A DNA stretch of 64,000 nucleotides from Actinomycetota bacterium (GCA_014381945.1 JACNKQ010000024.1:1-64000), one strand, 5' to 3'; numbered from the stretch's first letter, positions 7,508 to 18,075 are shown. The notes: a model not told the origin generated them from the sequence alone. Program-made: numbers and translations.

Positions 7508-8726
7508 CTGCTGCGGTCGAGCCGCTGTCGGAGAACGCCTTGATCGCCCGTTGGGCGATTCTCATCTGGTGGACTTCGTCGGCACCGTCGGCGAAGCGGG
7601 CCCAGCGGGCGTGCTGGTACATGTGCGCCAGGGGCGTGTCGGTCGAGTAGCCCAGCGCCCCGTGCACCTGGATCGACCTGTCGATGATGCGCCCCAGTGC
7701 GTTGGCCACGAAGTGCTTGGCCATCGACACCTCTGATTTGAAGTCGTCGCCCCGGTCGATCTTGTAGGCGGCGTGGAGCACCATGAGCTTCGACTGGTAG
7801 AGCTCCATCGTCGAGTCGGCGATCAGCCACTGGATGCCCTGCTTCTCGGCCAGCAGCGAGCCGTGGCTGAACCGCTCCAGCGAGCGGGCGACCATCATGT
7901 CGAGCGCCATCTCGGCCTGGGCGATCCAGCGCATGCAGTGGGCCAGGCGGGCCGGGCCCAGCCGGTACTGGCCCAGCAGGTGTCCCTGACCGCGGCCGCC
8001 CAGCATCTGTGACTCGTGGAGCCGCAGGTCCTCGATGAGGATCTCGGAGTGGCCGGTTCCGCCGTGCATGGTTTCGATCTGGCGCACCTCGTTCCAGCCG
8101 TCGTGCGGAAGGTCGACGAGAAAGGCGGTGTTGGCGGCCTGTGGCAGGTCGGGGTCGTCCTCGGTGCGGGCGATCAGGATGGCGAACGACGCCCGGTGGG
8201 CGTTGGAGATGAACCACTTGTGCCCGTTGAGCACCCACTCCTCGCCGTCCTGATAGCCGTTGGTCTGGATCAGGGTCGGGTCGGAGCCGGCCACTTCCGG
8301 CTCGGTCATGGCGAAGCACGACCAGGTGCGGCCCTCGCAGAGGGGCTTGAGGTACCTGTCCTTCTGATCGTCGGTCGCCCAGTGGAGCAGAGTGTGCATG
8401 TTGCCCTCGTCGGGGGCCTGGCAGTTGAACACCCACGGCCCGTAGTACGACCTGGCCGCCTCGGCCTGGACCATCGCCAACTCGACGTGACCCAGCCCCA
8501 TTCCGCCCCACTCCTCGGGCATGTGCGGCAGCCAGATGCCCGCCGCATGGGCCTCCTTTCGCATGCCGATGAGCTCTTTGAGGCGTGCTTCTCCCTCGCC
8601 GGCTTCTCCCTCTCTGGCGAGCTCCTCGATGCGTGCCTCGCCGGGCCGGATGACGTCGTCGACGAACGTCCGGACCCGTAGGCGGATCTCCTCGAGTTCG
8701 GGTGACAGGCTGAAATCGATGGACAT
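7485..8726 (-). CDS. Acyl-CoA dehydrogenase
   Basis: This 413-residue flavoprotein would introduce a 2,3-double bond into an acyl-CoA. Family landmarks are CFAMTEPEVAGSDP (the FAD/substrate loop), GHKWFISNA and QVHGALGYSTDTPL. The C-terminal ADGADEVHQMRIA segment replaces the usual YEGTSEIQ, as in ACAD10/11-like branches, so the catalytic base cannot be assigned by the usual motif. It lies 42 bp downstream of an SDR gene on the same strand. Its stop falls within a 25-bp sequence duplicated downstream (see the repeat at 7356-7507). Substrate chain length cannot be inferred. Confidence 0.92.
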   Translation of the reverse strand: MSIDFSLSPELEEIRLRVRTFVDDVIRPGEARIEELAREGEAGEGEARLKELIGMRKEAHAAGIWLPHMPEEWGGMGLGHVELAMVQAEAARSYYGPWVFNCQAPDEGNMHTLLHWATDDQKDRYLKPLCEGRTWSCFAMTEPEVAGSDPTLIQTNGYQDGEEWVLNGHKWFISNAHRASFAILIARTEDDPDLPQAANTAFLVDLPHDGWNEVRQIETMHGGTGHSEILIEDLRLHESQMLGGRGQGHLLGQYRLGPARLAHCMRWIAQAEMALDMMVARSLERFSHGSLLAEKQGIQWLIADSTMELYQSKLMVLHAAYKIDRGDDFKSEVSMAKHFVANALGRIIDRSIQVHGALGYSTDTPLAHMYQHARWARFADGADEVHQMRIAQRAIKAFSDSGSTAAATGSLPI

Positions 8727-8768
8727 GGTGCTCTCCTGCTTGCTGCCGGCGTGCTGGTCGGCTTCGGT

Positions 8769-9701
8769 TCAGATCCCGGGGCCGGGACGGCCGGGGCCTT
8801 CGGTGGGCAGGCCGTGCATGCCGGAGTTGAGCTGCGCTGCGGCCATGAGCTCCGCCATGACATCTGTCAGGTCGGCCGGGTCATCGGGCTGGGTGGCGCT
8901 CGGTCCGAGGTGCCACTGTTGCGAGATACCCAGTTGCTCGCCGCGCACGTCGAACACCCGACCGGTCACGTTCTGGGCGGCCTCGCTGCAGAGCCACACC
9001 GCCGGCACGGCGATCCAACGTGGGGACATGGCCTCCTGTGCCTCGTCGTCCATCTGTTCGAATCCCGGCAGGTCGGAGGTCATGCGGGTGAAGGCGCCGG
9101 GTGCGAGGCAGTTGACGGTGACGCCGTACTTGACGAGCTCCATGGCGGTGATGATGGTGAATGCGGCGATGCCGGCCTTGGCGGCCCCGTAGTTCGACTG
9201 GCCGACGTTGCCGTAGATGCCCGACGGTGAAGACGTGTTGACGATTCTCCCGAACGCCTCGCCCCCGGCCTTGACCTTTTCGCGCCAGTAGGCGGCTGCG
9301 TGGTGGGTGGGGGCGAACGTGCCCTTGAGGTGCACGTTGATCACGGCATCCCAGTCGGATTCGGCCATCGAGAACACCATGCGGTCCCGCAGGATCCCGG
9401 CGTTGTTGATGACGATGTCGCAGCTGCCGAACGTGTCGATGGCCTGGTGGATCATCTGGCCTGCGGCGTCGAAGTCGGCGACGTTGGCTCCGTTGACGAC
9501 GGCCTCGCCGCCCATGGCCTCGATCTCGGCCACGACCTGCTGGGCGGGCGAGATGTCGGATCCGGCGCCGGCAGCGTCGCCGCCGAGGTCGTTGACGACC
9601 ACCTTGGCGCCGTTTTCGGCCAGCAGCAAAGCGTGTTCGCGGCCGATGCCCCGTCCCGCACCCGTCACGACCGCAACGCGGCCCGCACATAGTCCTGTCA
9701 T
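8769..9701 (-). CDS. SDR-family dehydrogenase, 17beta-HSD4-like
   Basis: This 310-residue short-chain dehydrogenase has the cofactor motif TGAGRGIG near its start, NNAGILRDR in the middle and the catalytic YGAAK. The NDLGG segment and the INNAGILRDR-MVF stretch are characteristic of the dehydrogenase domain of peroxisomal-type multifunctional enzymes (3-hydroxyacyl-CoA dehydrogenases acting on bulky acyl chains). It is upstream of and probably co-transcribed with the acyl-CoA dehydrogenase, which fits a beta-oxidation role. It diverges from the MBL-fold gene starting at 9821. Confidence 0.9.
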   Translation of the reverse strand: MTGLCAGRVAVVTGAGRGIGREHALLLAENGAKVVVNDLGGDAAGAGSDISPAQQVVAEIEAMGGEAVVNGANVADFDAAGQMIHQAIDTFGSCDIVINNAGILRDRMVFSMAESDWDAVINVHLKGTFAPTHHAAAYWREKVKAGGEAFGRIVNTSSPSGIYGNVGQSNYGAAKAGIAAFTIITAMELVKYGVTVNCLAPGAFTRMTSDLPGFEQMDDEAQEAMSPRWIAVPAVWLCSEAAQNVTGRVFDVRGEQLGISQQWHLGPSATQPDDPADLTDVMAELMAAAQLNSGMHGLPTEGPGRPGPGI

Positions 9702-9820
9702 GGGTTGCCTGCTCCTGAGTGTCCGTCGTCGGGTCGTGTGTCCGCACCGAGCCTGCCATCCGGGCGATCCGGCTGACCAGACGGGACGCGTGGGTGTCGA
9801 CGCCGAATAGGGTCGCGCCC

Positions 9821-10789
9821 GTGAGCGGTCGAGTCAGCTACGAACAGGGCCTCCATGAGGTGGCCGATGGTGTGTTCGCCTACCTGCAGCCAGATGGTGG
9901 CTGGGGTTGGAGCAACGCAGGCCTGCTGGCAGGCGACTGGTCGTCGCTGCTGGTCGACACGCTGTTCGACCTCCGCCTCACCCGGGAGATGCTCGAGTCC
10001 ATGGATGCGGTCACCGCCGGACGACCGATCGACGTCGTGGTCAACACCCATGCCAACGGCGACCACTGCTACGGAAACGGGCTGCTGGTGGAGGCAGGCG
10101 CCCAGGTGGTGACGACGGAGGCTGCCGCGAACGAGATGGGTGCCGTGCCGCCGTCGGCGATCGAGGCGCTGCTCCACGCCGACCTGGGCGAGCCCACGAA
10201 TCGCTACCTCCGGGAGGCGTTCGCCCCCTTCGACTTCGCGGCGATCACCGAAGCAGGAGGTGTGCCCGAACCCGACCGCACGTTTTCCGGCGAACTCCAG
10301 CTCGACGTGTGCGGCCGCACGGTAGAGCTCCTCGAGGTCGGCCCCGCCCACACCGCCGGCGACCTGCTCGTTCACCTACCGGACGCCTCCACGGTGTTCT
10401 GCGGCGACATCCTGTTCATCGGTGGCACCCCGATCATCTGGGACGGGCCCGTCTCCAACTGGATCGGCGCCTGTGATGCGATCCTGGGCCTCGACTGTGA
10501 GGTGATCGTTCCCGGCCACGGACCCATCGCCGACGACGCCGGCGTGCTGGCCGTACGCGACTACCTGGCCTTCGTCGAGGAGGAATGCCGGGCCCGCCAC
10601 GCAGCGGGCCAGGGTGCCGAGGAGGCCATCGCCGAGATCGACCTGGGTCCGTACCGGGAGTGGGGCGAATGGGAAAGGATCGTGGCCAACGTCCACGCGG
10701 TCTACCGTGAGATCGATGACGGGCACGCCGCTCCGGGCAACATCTTCGGTGCCATGGCGGCGCTGAAGTACGGAGAAGTCGGATCGTGA
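9821..10789 (+). CDS. MBL-fold metallo-hydrolase
   Basis: This protein of about 322 residues has the metallo-beta-lactamase fold. The metal motif reads NTHANGDHCYGN, an HxNxDH form of the usual HxHxDH. Later elements are VGPAHTAGDLLVHLP, FCGDILF and VPGHGP, each carrying an expected metal ligand. I placed the start at GTG 9821, just before the conserved SYEQGLHEV; upstream in-frame residues look non-coding. The next gene starts 7 bp after its stop, so they form an operon. The reaction could be thioester or lactone hydrolysis; the sequence does not decide. Confidence 0.85.
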   Translation: MSGRVSYEQGLHEVADGVFAYLQPDGGWGWSNAGLLAGDWSSLLVDTLFDLRLTREMLESMDAVTAGRPIDVVVNTHANGDHCYGNGLLVEAGAQVVTTEAAANEMGAVPPSAIEALLHADLGEPTNRYLREAFAPFDFAAITEAGGVPEPDRTFSGELQLDVCGRTVELLEVGPAHTAGDLLVHLPDASTVFCGDILFIGGTPIIWDGPVSNWIGACDAILGLDCEVIVPGHGPIADDAGVLAVRDYLAFVEEECRARHAAGQGAEEAIAEIDLGPYREWGEWERIVANVHAVYREIDDGHAAPGNIFGAMAALKYGEVGS

Positions 10790-10796
10790 GGAAGCG

Positions 10797-11669
10797 ATGA
10801 AATGCACATGTGCCTTTGCGGGGCTCGGGGTGATGGGGTATCCGATGGCCGGACACCTGCAGGCGGCCGGGCATGCCACCACCGTCTACAACCGGACAGA
10901 GGCCAAGGCCGAGGCCTGGGTCGTGGAACACGGCGGCGACCGGGCCGACACGCCTGCCGCCGCCTCGACAGGCGCCGACGTGGTCATGGTGTGCGTAGGC
11001 AACGACGACGACCTCCGCAGCGTGGTGTTCGGGGACTCCGGCATCCTGGCCGGCATGTCCGAAGGCGCCACCCTGGTCGACCACACCACAGCTTCAGCGG
11101 AGGTTGCCCGTGAGATCGCCGAGGCGGCTGCGGCGCAGGGCGTGGGGTTCGTCGATGCACCCGTTTCGGGCGGTCAGGCCGGCGCCGAGAACGGCCAACT
11201 CAGCATCATGTGCGGTGGCGACCCCGAGGTGTTTGCCGCCATCGAGCCCGTGATCGACGCCTATGCGAAGGCAACGGTGCTCGTCGGCCCTGTCGGCCAC
11301 GGGCAACTCACCAAGATGGTCAACCAGATCTGCATCGGCGGGCTCATCCAGGGCCTCTCCGAGGCGCTCGACTTCGGCCGTCGCGCCGGGCTCGACGAGG
11401 AGAAGGTGCTCGAGGCGATCAGCAAGGGGGCCTCGGGCTCCTGGCAGATGGACAACCGCGCCCGCACCATGCTGGATCGCAAGTTCGACTACGGCTTCGC
11501 CGTCGACTGGATGCGCAAGGACTTCGGGATCGTGTTCGACGAGGCAGGCCGCATCGGGGCGACACTGCCGGTGACCGCCATGGTCGACCAGTTCTATGCA
11601 CGCCTCCAACGCCTCGGCCACGGACGCTCCGATACCTCGACGCTCATCGAACTCCTGCGAGACGACTGA
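10797..11669 (+). CDS. NAD(P)-dependent oxidoreductase, 3-hydroxyisobutyrate dehydrogenase family
   Basis: This 290-residue beta-hydroxyacid dehydrogenase begins with a Rossmann motif GLGVMGYPMAG and has the substrate-binding FVDAPVSGGQAGAE motif. The catalytic lysine sits in GHGQLTKMVNQ. It would oxidise a 3-hydroxyacid (3-hydroxyisobutyrate, tartronate semialdehyde or similar) with NAD(P). It is immediately downstream of the MBL hydrolase, which could supply a free hydroxyacid from a thioester; that link is an inference. It is convergent with the TauD-like gene. Confidence 0.92.
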   Translation: MKCTCAFAGLGVMGYPMAGHLQAAGHATTVYNRTEAKAEAWVVEHGGDRADTPAAASTGADVVMVCVGNDDDLRSVVFGDSGILAGMSEGATLVDHTTASAEVAREIAEAAAAQGVGFVDAPVSGGQAGAENGQLSIMCGGDPEVFAAIEPVIDAYAKATVLVGPVGHGQLTKMVNQICIGGLIQGLSEALDFGRRAGLDEEKVLEAISKGASGSWQMDNRARTMLDRKFDYGFAVDWMRKDFGIVFDEAGRIGATLPVTAMVDQFYARLQRLGHGRSDTSTLIELLRDD

Positions 11670-11704
11670 GGGTCCGGCCTTCCGGGAGACACCAGGGCAC
11701 AGGC

Positions 11705-12562
11705 TCAGGCAGCGGGAGCGCTTCCTGCGACGGTGGTGCGCGTCATCTCCCTGCGCTGGCCGCCGTAGTCGTTGAGCGCCACGTGCTGCGTCGATCGGTT
11801 GTCCCATATCACGACGTCGCCGGCTGACCAGCGGTGCCGGAAAGTGAACCTGATGTGGGTGGTCCAGTCGTGGAGCCAGCTCATCATCGCTGCTTCCCCG
11901 TTCGGACCCTCTTCGCTCTCGAATCCCGGACCCTCGAGGGCCCGCACATACGTGCCGTTGAAGTAGAGGCTGCGCCGGCCGGTCTCGGGGTGCGTGCACA
12001 GCAGCGGATGGCGCTCCGTTTCGAGGGCATCGTCGGAGGTGCGGATGTCCATGCCCGACAACTGCGAGTGGAGGCCCTGCTGGGCGGGGGAGTACGAGGC
12101 GCTGGCCGAATGGATAGCTGTGACGGTGTCGAGCCGCTCGCGGGTTGCGTCGTCGAGGGCGTCGTGGGCGGCGGTCATCGATGCCCAGACCGTGTCGCCC
12201 CCCACATCAGGTACCTCGATGGCGTGGAGGACCGTGAAGGCCGGCGGTGCTGGCAGGAAAGAGAAGTCGCTGTGCCAGACACCGCCGAAGTTGAACGCCT
12301 CCGACTCTGTGGCTTCCTTGACCACCCGGATCACCTCGGGGTGACCATCGACCGGTTGCACGAACGGCACCGGTGAGTAAGGCCCCATGAGGTGGCTGAA
12401 GTCGGTCTGGTCGCCGGGGGAGAGGTCCTGTCCGGGCACCACGAGCACCTCGTGTGCACAGATCGCAGCGCGCAGTTCCTGTACCCGGGCCTCGTCGAGC
12501 GAACGCAGGTCGACATCCACCAGCCGTGCGCCGAGGACCCCCGTCAGGCGCTCGAGGTGCAC
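11705..12562 (-). CDS. TauD/TfdA-family Fe(II)/2-oxoglutarate dioxygenase
   Basis: This 285-residue enzyme of the taurine/alpha-ketoglutarate dioxygenase family carries the iron-binding HxD pair His97/Asp99 in GVWHSDFSF. The distal histidine sits in NRSTQHVAL near the C-terminus, and an arginine for 2-oxoglutarate lies in EMTRTT. It hydroxylates its substrate with O2 and 2-oxoglutarate. It lies 16 bp downstream of the amino-acid ABC transporter ATPase on the same strand, so it may act on an imported amino acid or sulfonate. That substrate assignment is a guess from context. Confidence 0.9.
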   Translation of the reverse strand: MHLERLTGVLGARLVDVDLRSLDEARVQELRAAICAHEVLVVPGQDLSPGDQTDFSHLMGPYSPVPFVQPVDGHPEVIRVVKEATESEAFNFGGVWHSDFSFLPAPPAFTVLHAIEVPDVGGDTVWASMTAAHDALDDATRERLDTVTAIHSASASYSPAQQGLHSQLSGMDIRTSDDALETERHPLLCTHPETGRRSLYFNGTYVRALEGPGFESEEGPNGEAAMMSWLHDWTTHIRFTFRHRWSAGDVVIWDNRSTQHVALNDYGGQRREMTRTTVAGSAPAA

Positions 12563-12578
12563 GGTCGGGCGGATCCCG

Positions 12579-13388
<810 letters not shown>

Positions 13389-13443
13389 GACATCACCTCG
13401 TTGTGGCTCGGGGCTTGCCCCGTATCGGGCGGGTTTCGGTCAT

Positions 13444-15267
13444 CTAGCGCTCACCGAGTCCGGTGCGCTGTTCGAGTCGTTGGCTGGCTTTGGACATCTG
13501 GTAACAGAAGAGCCAGTAGATCAGCGATACGAAGAGGATGTTCTCCTTGGTGCTGCCCATGAACTCGGTCTGGTTCGGCATAACATTGCGGGCGATGTAG
13601 AGCACGTCGAACAGGCCGATTATGGCCAGCAGGGAGGTTTCCTTGAACACGCCGATGCAGTGTCCGACCAGCGGCGGGATCGAGACCCTCAGGGCCTGGG
13701 GCAGCACGATGAACATCGTTTTCTGCGAGGTGGTCATGCCGACCGCCTCGGCAGCCTCGTGCTGGCCGCGGGTCACCGACTGGAGGCCGCCGCGCACGTT
13801 CTCGGCGAGATACGCCGCCGAGAACAGGGAATAGCCGATGATCACGGCGGCCACCTCGCTCAGGTGCATGCCCGGCGGCAGGAACAACGGCACCATGATG
13901 GAGAAGAAGATCAGGATCGTGATCATCGGAACGCCGCGCACGAACTCGATGAACCATGTCGCCAGCAGTCGGAAGATCGGCATGTTCGAGGTGCGGGCCA
14001 GGGCCAGGGCCAGCCCCAGCGGAAATGAGATCACGATTGTGAAGATGGCCACCATGAGCGTGAGCGAGAGCCCGCCTAGGAAGAACTGGCCGGGCACTTC
14101 GATTGTGGAGGGCGTGTTGACGGCCGTGACCAGCCAGGACATGACCCCGAGGAGGCCCAACCAGCCGATCACATAGTTCCTGCGGGCACGGGGTCCACCG
14201 CTGAACGTGGGTGCTGCCAGGGCGAAGGCGGCGAGCATCAGCAGGTCGAGGCGCACGATCATCCGCATCGGTGTAAGGAACGTGGCGAATGCGGCGATCA
14301 GCACCAGTGCAGCGACGATCCGGCCGATCTCGCCGGTCGACGGCCGGGCCAGCCAGTTCAGCAGGGCGCCACCGAGCACGGCACAGGCCAGGAAGATCGG
14401 GATGTCGGTGCCGAACACGTGGCCCATGTCGAAGTCCGGGTCGCGCAGCACCAGGTAGAGCAGGACCGGCGGCATCAGGAGCCAGAGCAGCGCCAAAGTG
14501 GTGCGTGTCGCATTGAGCGACCCGCGGTCGCGCAGGTACGTGCCGAGGAAGTACGCCGCCACGGCGATGAGCAGCATGATCGTCCACGGAAACTTGGTGC
14601 TGAGGGCCACGGTTCCCGGTTCGGCTATCACCCGCGGGGTTCGGTGGAGTTCGAAGGTGTGGTTGCCGTACGGGACCACCCACAGCGATCCCACAAGCCC
14701 GCTGAGGCCGATCAGCACAAGCGCCAGGGTGCTGATCGTGCGCTCGCTGTCGGCCAGTCGGCGCAGGGTCCCTCCGCCGCCGGCGACGGCGACGGCGATG
14801 AGCAGCCAGATGATCGTGGCCCTGGCGCTGAACGGGGCGAGGAGGGCGAACAGCGCAAGCGTGCAGCCGAACGAAAGGAGGCGACGGCCGACATTGGCGA
14901 TTGAAACGGCGGACCCGGCCCGCCAGACGGCCAGCGAGAGGCCCGTGAGCGTGAGGATGACGGCCACGGACACCCAGATCCGGAGGTACTGCTCCTCAGG
15001 GTAGGCCTGGGTCATCAGCAGCCGCAGGTTGGTGGCCGTGGCGTCCCATTGCCTCTGCGGGTTGAAGATGAAGGACAGGAGTCCGCGGGTGATGGCCAGG
15101 ATGATCAGCGATGAGACGACCGTTAGCACCGAGTTGAACGGGCTCGAGAACAGGTTCGCCCTGACCCATTCCCGGGGTGGCAACTTGGGGGTCTGTGGGG
15201 ACGCGACGGCCGGGATCGTTCCGGTCGACATGCCGAGGTCGGCGCCCAGTCCGGTGAACTCGCTCAT
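13444..15267 (-). CDS. aapM: Amino-acid ABC transporter permease, AapM-like, extended
   Basis: This 607-residue membrane protein forms half of the transport channel. The C-terminal part is a typical His/Glu-type permease domain with the EAA-loop sequence HEAAEAVGMTTSQKTMFIVLPQALR. The N-terminal half has many extra hydrophobic segments, so the protein is far longer than the roughly 380 residues usual for AapM. The start is 1 bp from the stop of the upstream permease, so the two are translationally linked. A 55-bp gap separates it from the ATPase gene. Confidence 0.88.
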   Translation of the reverse strand: MSEFTGLGADLGMSTGTIPAVASPQTPKLPPREWVRANLFSSPFNSVLTVVSSLIILAITRGLLSFIFNPQRQWDATATNLRLLMTQAYPEEQYLRIWVSVAVILTLTGLSLAVWRAGSAVSIANVGRRLLSFGCTLALFALLAPFSARATIIWLLIAVAVAGGGGTLRRLADSERTISTLALVLIGLSGLVGSLWVVPYGNHTFELHRTPRVIAEPGTVALSTKFPWTIMLLIAVAAYFLGTYLRDRGSLNATRTTLALLWLLMPPVLLYLVLRDPDFDMGHVFGTDIPIFLACAVLGGALLNWLARPSTGEIGRIVAALVLIAAFATFLTPMRMIVRLDLLMLAAFALAAPTFSGGPRARRNYVIGWLGLLGVMSWLVTAVNTPSTIEVPGQFFLGGLSLTLMVAIFTIVISFPLGLALALARTSNMPIFRLLATWFIEFVRGVPMITILIFFSIMVPLFLPPGMHLSEVAAVIIGYSLFSAAYLAENVRGGLQSVTRGQHEAAEAVGMTTSQKTMFIVLPQALRVSIPPLVGHCIGVFKETSLLAIIGLFDVLYIARNVMPNQTEFMGSTKENILFVSLIYWLFCYQMSKASQRLEQRTGLGER

Positions 15268-16791
15268 CTAACGCTCCACCAGCTTCATGCGGACGTTGAA
15301 CCAGTTCACGACGACCGAGATGCTCAACGAACAACTCAGGTAGAACAGCATCCAGATGACTACCACTGGCAGGGTCATGCCGGTCTGGTTGAAGGTGGTC
15401 TGGCCGACCTGGACGATTTCGCTGTAGCCGACGGCGACGGCCAGAGACGTGTTCTTGAGGAGGTTCAGGTACTGGTTGCCTGTCGGCGGCAAGATGATGC
15501 GAACCGCCTGGGGGAGCACGACATGGCGCAGGATCTGGCCACGGCCCAGACCTACGGCCATGGCCGCCTCCGACTGACCCTTGGGCACGGCGAGGATGCC
15601 GCCCCTCACGTTTTCGCCGATGAAGGCCGACGTGTAGAACACGACGCCGAAGAACACGGCGGCGAACCCGATCGACATGGTCAGGCCGCTCTTGCCGTAG
15701 TTGGGGAACTTGCCCTTCTGGATGATGTCCGGGCGCATGGCGTCGAACGGGCGTGCGGCGCCGTCGACGTCGAACTTGTTCTCGAGGACCTCGAACAGGT
15801 CGCGTCCGCTGTTGAGCGTCCAGGACGAAAATCCGGTCCAGCGAACCAGCATGACGACGACGGCCAGTGCGGCGAGCGTGGCGAAGGCGATCCGGAACCA
15901 GTCGTCATCCGAGATGGACAGGTGGCCGCGGGCGCTGCGGTGGGCGGACAGGAAACGGGTGATCCAGCGGGCGGCGGCACCCAGGGCGATGACGGAGAAC
16001 AGGATCTGCGGGGCGATGACGGGCAGGGAGTCGAGCAGGTCGGCAATGGCGCCCAAGGGGACGCCCAGCCATGAGAACACCGGGTGGACGAAGATGCCGA
16101 TCACCCCGAACAGGGCCACGGTACCCATCCCCCAGAGGATCGGCGAGGTCATGGCACCGGTTTCGTCCTGGATCCGTTGGCGGTGTCGACGGACGTAGTG
16201 GGCGGCGACTGCGCCCACGCCCACGACCGTCAACCATTGGTAGAAGCCGTCGGCGATGAACACCCGGGGCATCGATATGCCCTTATTGGAGATGTGGAAC
16301 CAGCCGTTGATGGGTCCGGTACCGAGCCCGACCCGGGGAAGCGTGGTCAGGACCGAGAAGTAGAAGGCTATCTGCACCAGCAACGGGATGTTGCGCAGCG
16401 TCTCGATCCACGTGCTTGCCAGTCGGCTGATCAGCCAGTTGTCCGAGAGGCGGGCCAGGCCCACGACGATGCCCAGAAGCGTGGCGAACAAGATGCCGGC
16501 GATCGACATGCGCAGGGTGTTGACCATGCCGGTCCACAGCGCCCGGGCGCCCGTGTCGGGTTTGGTGTCGATGCCCTCGCTGAGTTGGATGTCGATGGGG
16601 CGTTCGAGGAAGTCGAACGTGGAGACGATGTTCCTGGCACGGAGGTTGTCGCCGGCCTGTGTGGCCAGGAACCACATGGCGCTGAGGACCACCGCCAGAA
16701 GGACCACCTGCGTGACCCATTTCAGGACGACGACATCGCGCCACAGGGGCACCCGGTGCGATACCCGTTCCTGGGTGGTCGGAGCTGTCAT
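15268..16791 (-). CDS. aapQ: Amino-acid ABC transporter permease, AapQ-like
   Basis: This 507-residue membrane protein is the partner permease. It has the EAA-loop KGQSEAAMAVGLGRGQILRH near residue 410, followed by VVLPQAVRIILPP. Several hydrophobic segments precede the permease domain, again longer than a usual family member. The gene follows the substrate-binding protein gene after a gap holding a strong hairpin (16886-16926), and it abuts the next permease. Together they should import L-amino acids; specificity cannot be read from sequence. Confidence 0.9.
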   Translation of the reverse strand: MTAPTTQERVSHRVPLWRDVVVLKWVTQVVLLAVVLSAMWFLATQAGDNLRARNIVSTFDFLERPIDIQLSEGIDTKPDTGARALWTGMVNTLRMSIAGILFATLLGIVVGLARLSDNWLISRLASTWIETLRNIPLLVQIAFYFSVLTTLPRVGLGTGPINGWFHISNKGISMPRVFIADGFYQWLTVVGVGAVAAHYVRRHRQRIQDETGAMTSPILWGMGTVALFGVIGIFVHPVFSWLGVPLGAIADLLDSLPVIAPQILFSVIALGAAARWITRFLSAHRSARGHLSISDDDWFRIAFATLAALAVVVMLVRWTGFSSWTLNSGRDLFEVLENKFDVDGAARPFDAMRPDIIQKGKFPNYGKSGLTMSIGFAAVFFGVVFYTSAFIGENVRGGILAVPKGQSEAAMAVGLGRGQILRHVVLPQAVRIILPPTGNQYLNLLKNTSLAVAVGYSEIVQVGQTTFNQTGMTLPVVVIWMLFYLSCSLSISVVVNWFNVRMKLVER

Positions 16792-16885
16792 GGTCGGTCG
16801 AAGGTCATTTCGTGGGGGACAGGGTCAGCAGATGATTGCAGGAGTGCGACAGTAATTGATATCCGAAGCGCCCCCGGACGCGAAC

Positions 16886-16926
16886 GATCCCGGGGCCGGG
16901 AGCTTGCGCTCCCGAACCCCGGGATC
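16886..16926 (-). terminator. Strong intercistronic hairpin between binding-protein and permease genes
   Basis: GATCCCGGGG (16886-16895) pairs with CCCCGGGATC (16917-16926). Inside it, CGGGAGC (16897-16903) pairs with GCTCCCG (16908-16914) around a TTGC loop. No T-run follows. It lies after the binding-protein stop (16951) and before the permease start (16791). It probably attenuates transcription or protects the upstream mRNA, which would give excess binding protein. Confidence 0.7.
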
Positions 16927-16950
16927 ATCACGTACTTGGAATCTGCCTAC

Positions 16951-18075
16951 TTAGCGAGCCGGCGGGGAGTAGATGAGGCCCCCGTCGAGCCAGCCGGCGT
17001 TGGCGCTGCCCTCACGGACGAGGCCCACCGGGTTCAGGTTGCGGTTGTAGATCTCGCTGTAGTTACCGACCTGCTTGATCACCTGGTAGAAGGCGTCAGC
17101 GGCCAGACCCATACCGGTCTGGAGCTCACCGTCGCCACCGAGCAGACGGCCAACCTCACCCTCGTCGCCGACGTGGTCGTCGACGTTGGCGGAGGTGATG
17201 CCGTACTCGTCGGCGATGATCGTGGCGTAGACGGTCCAGTTGACGGCGTCGGCGAAGGCCGAGTCGTTCTGGCCGTAGGTCGGGCCGAGCGGCTCCTTGG
17301 AGATCGGCGTGGCCGGGAAGATGACCCACTCCTGATCGTCGGGCTGCATCCGGACCTTGCGGCCGACGAGTGCCGAACCATCGGTGGTGGTGATGTCACA
17401 GCCACCGTTGATGAAGGTTTCGTACACCTCGTCGCTGGTCTCGAAGCCGAGAAGCGTGATTTCGGCACCGGCCATTTCGGCAGCCTCGGCGATGTTCTTC
17501 TCCGTGGTGGTACCGATGTTGGTGCAGACAACCGCACCGTCGAGGTCGGCAACCGTGCTGTCGGCCGAGAAGCCGTCGCCGACACGGGCCATGAGCTGCT
17601 GGCCGTCGAAGTAGGTGGTGGGACCGAAGTCCATGCCCACCGAGCTGTCACGGCTCTGGGTCCAGGTTGTGTTGCGCATCAGCACGTCGACGTCGCCGGT
17701 CTGGACAGCGGTGAAGCGCTCCGAGGCGGTGAGGGCGGTGAAGCTCACGTTGTCGGCGCTACCGGTCATGGCGGCGGCCACTGCACGGCAGTAGTCGGCG
17801 TCGAAGCCGGTGATCGAACCGTCGGCCTGGGTCTCCGAGAAGGCCACCGCGCTGCCGCTTACGCCGCAGTTCAGGGTGCCTCGGGACTGGACGGTGTCCA
17901 GCAGGCTGCCGGACTGGACGACCTCGACCTCGGTCGTGGTCGTGGCTTCGGCCGTTGTGGTGGTCTGTGCAGCAGTGGTCGTCGAGCTGCCGCCGCCGTC
18001 ATCGCTACCGCATGCTGCGGCGACGATTCCGATCGACAGGAACACGGCGAGCAACTTCCAGTACTTGCTCTTCAT
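16951..18075 (-). CDS. aapJ: Amino-acid ABC transporter substrate-binding lipoprotein
   Basis: This 374-residue secreted binding protein has a signal peptide ending in the lipobox AAAC with Cys22, so it should be lipid-anchored outside the membrane. A Thr-rich linker (TTTAAQTTTTAEATTTTE) spans about residues 31-48. The solute-binding domain then begins with GTLNCGVSG and contains FDADYCRAVAAA, typical of the AapJ/polar amino-acid group. It is the first gene of the importer operon. A hairpin downstream may raise its expression relative to the permeases. Confidence 0.93.
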   Translation of the reverse strand: MKSKYWKLLAVFLSIGIVAAACGSDDGGGSSTTTAAQTTTTAEATTTTEVEVVQSGSLLDTVQSRGTLNCGVSGSAVAFSETQADGSITGFDADYCRAVAAAMTGSADNVSFTALTASERFTAVQTGDVDVLMRNTTWTQSRDSSVGMDFGPTTYFDGQQLMARVGDGFSADSTVADLDGAVVCTNIGTTTEKNIAEAAEMAGAEITLLGFETSDEVYETFINGGCDITTTDGSALVGRKVRMQPDDQEWVIFPATPISKEPLGPTYGQNDSAFADAVNWTVYATIIADEYGITSANVDDHVGDEGEVGRLLGGDGELQTGMGLAADAFYQVIKQVGNYSEIYNRNLNPVGLVREGSANAGWLDGGLIYSPPAR

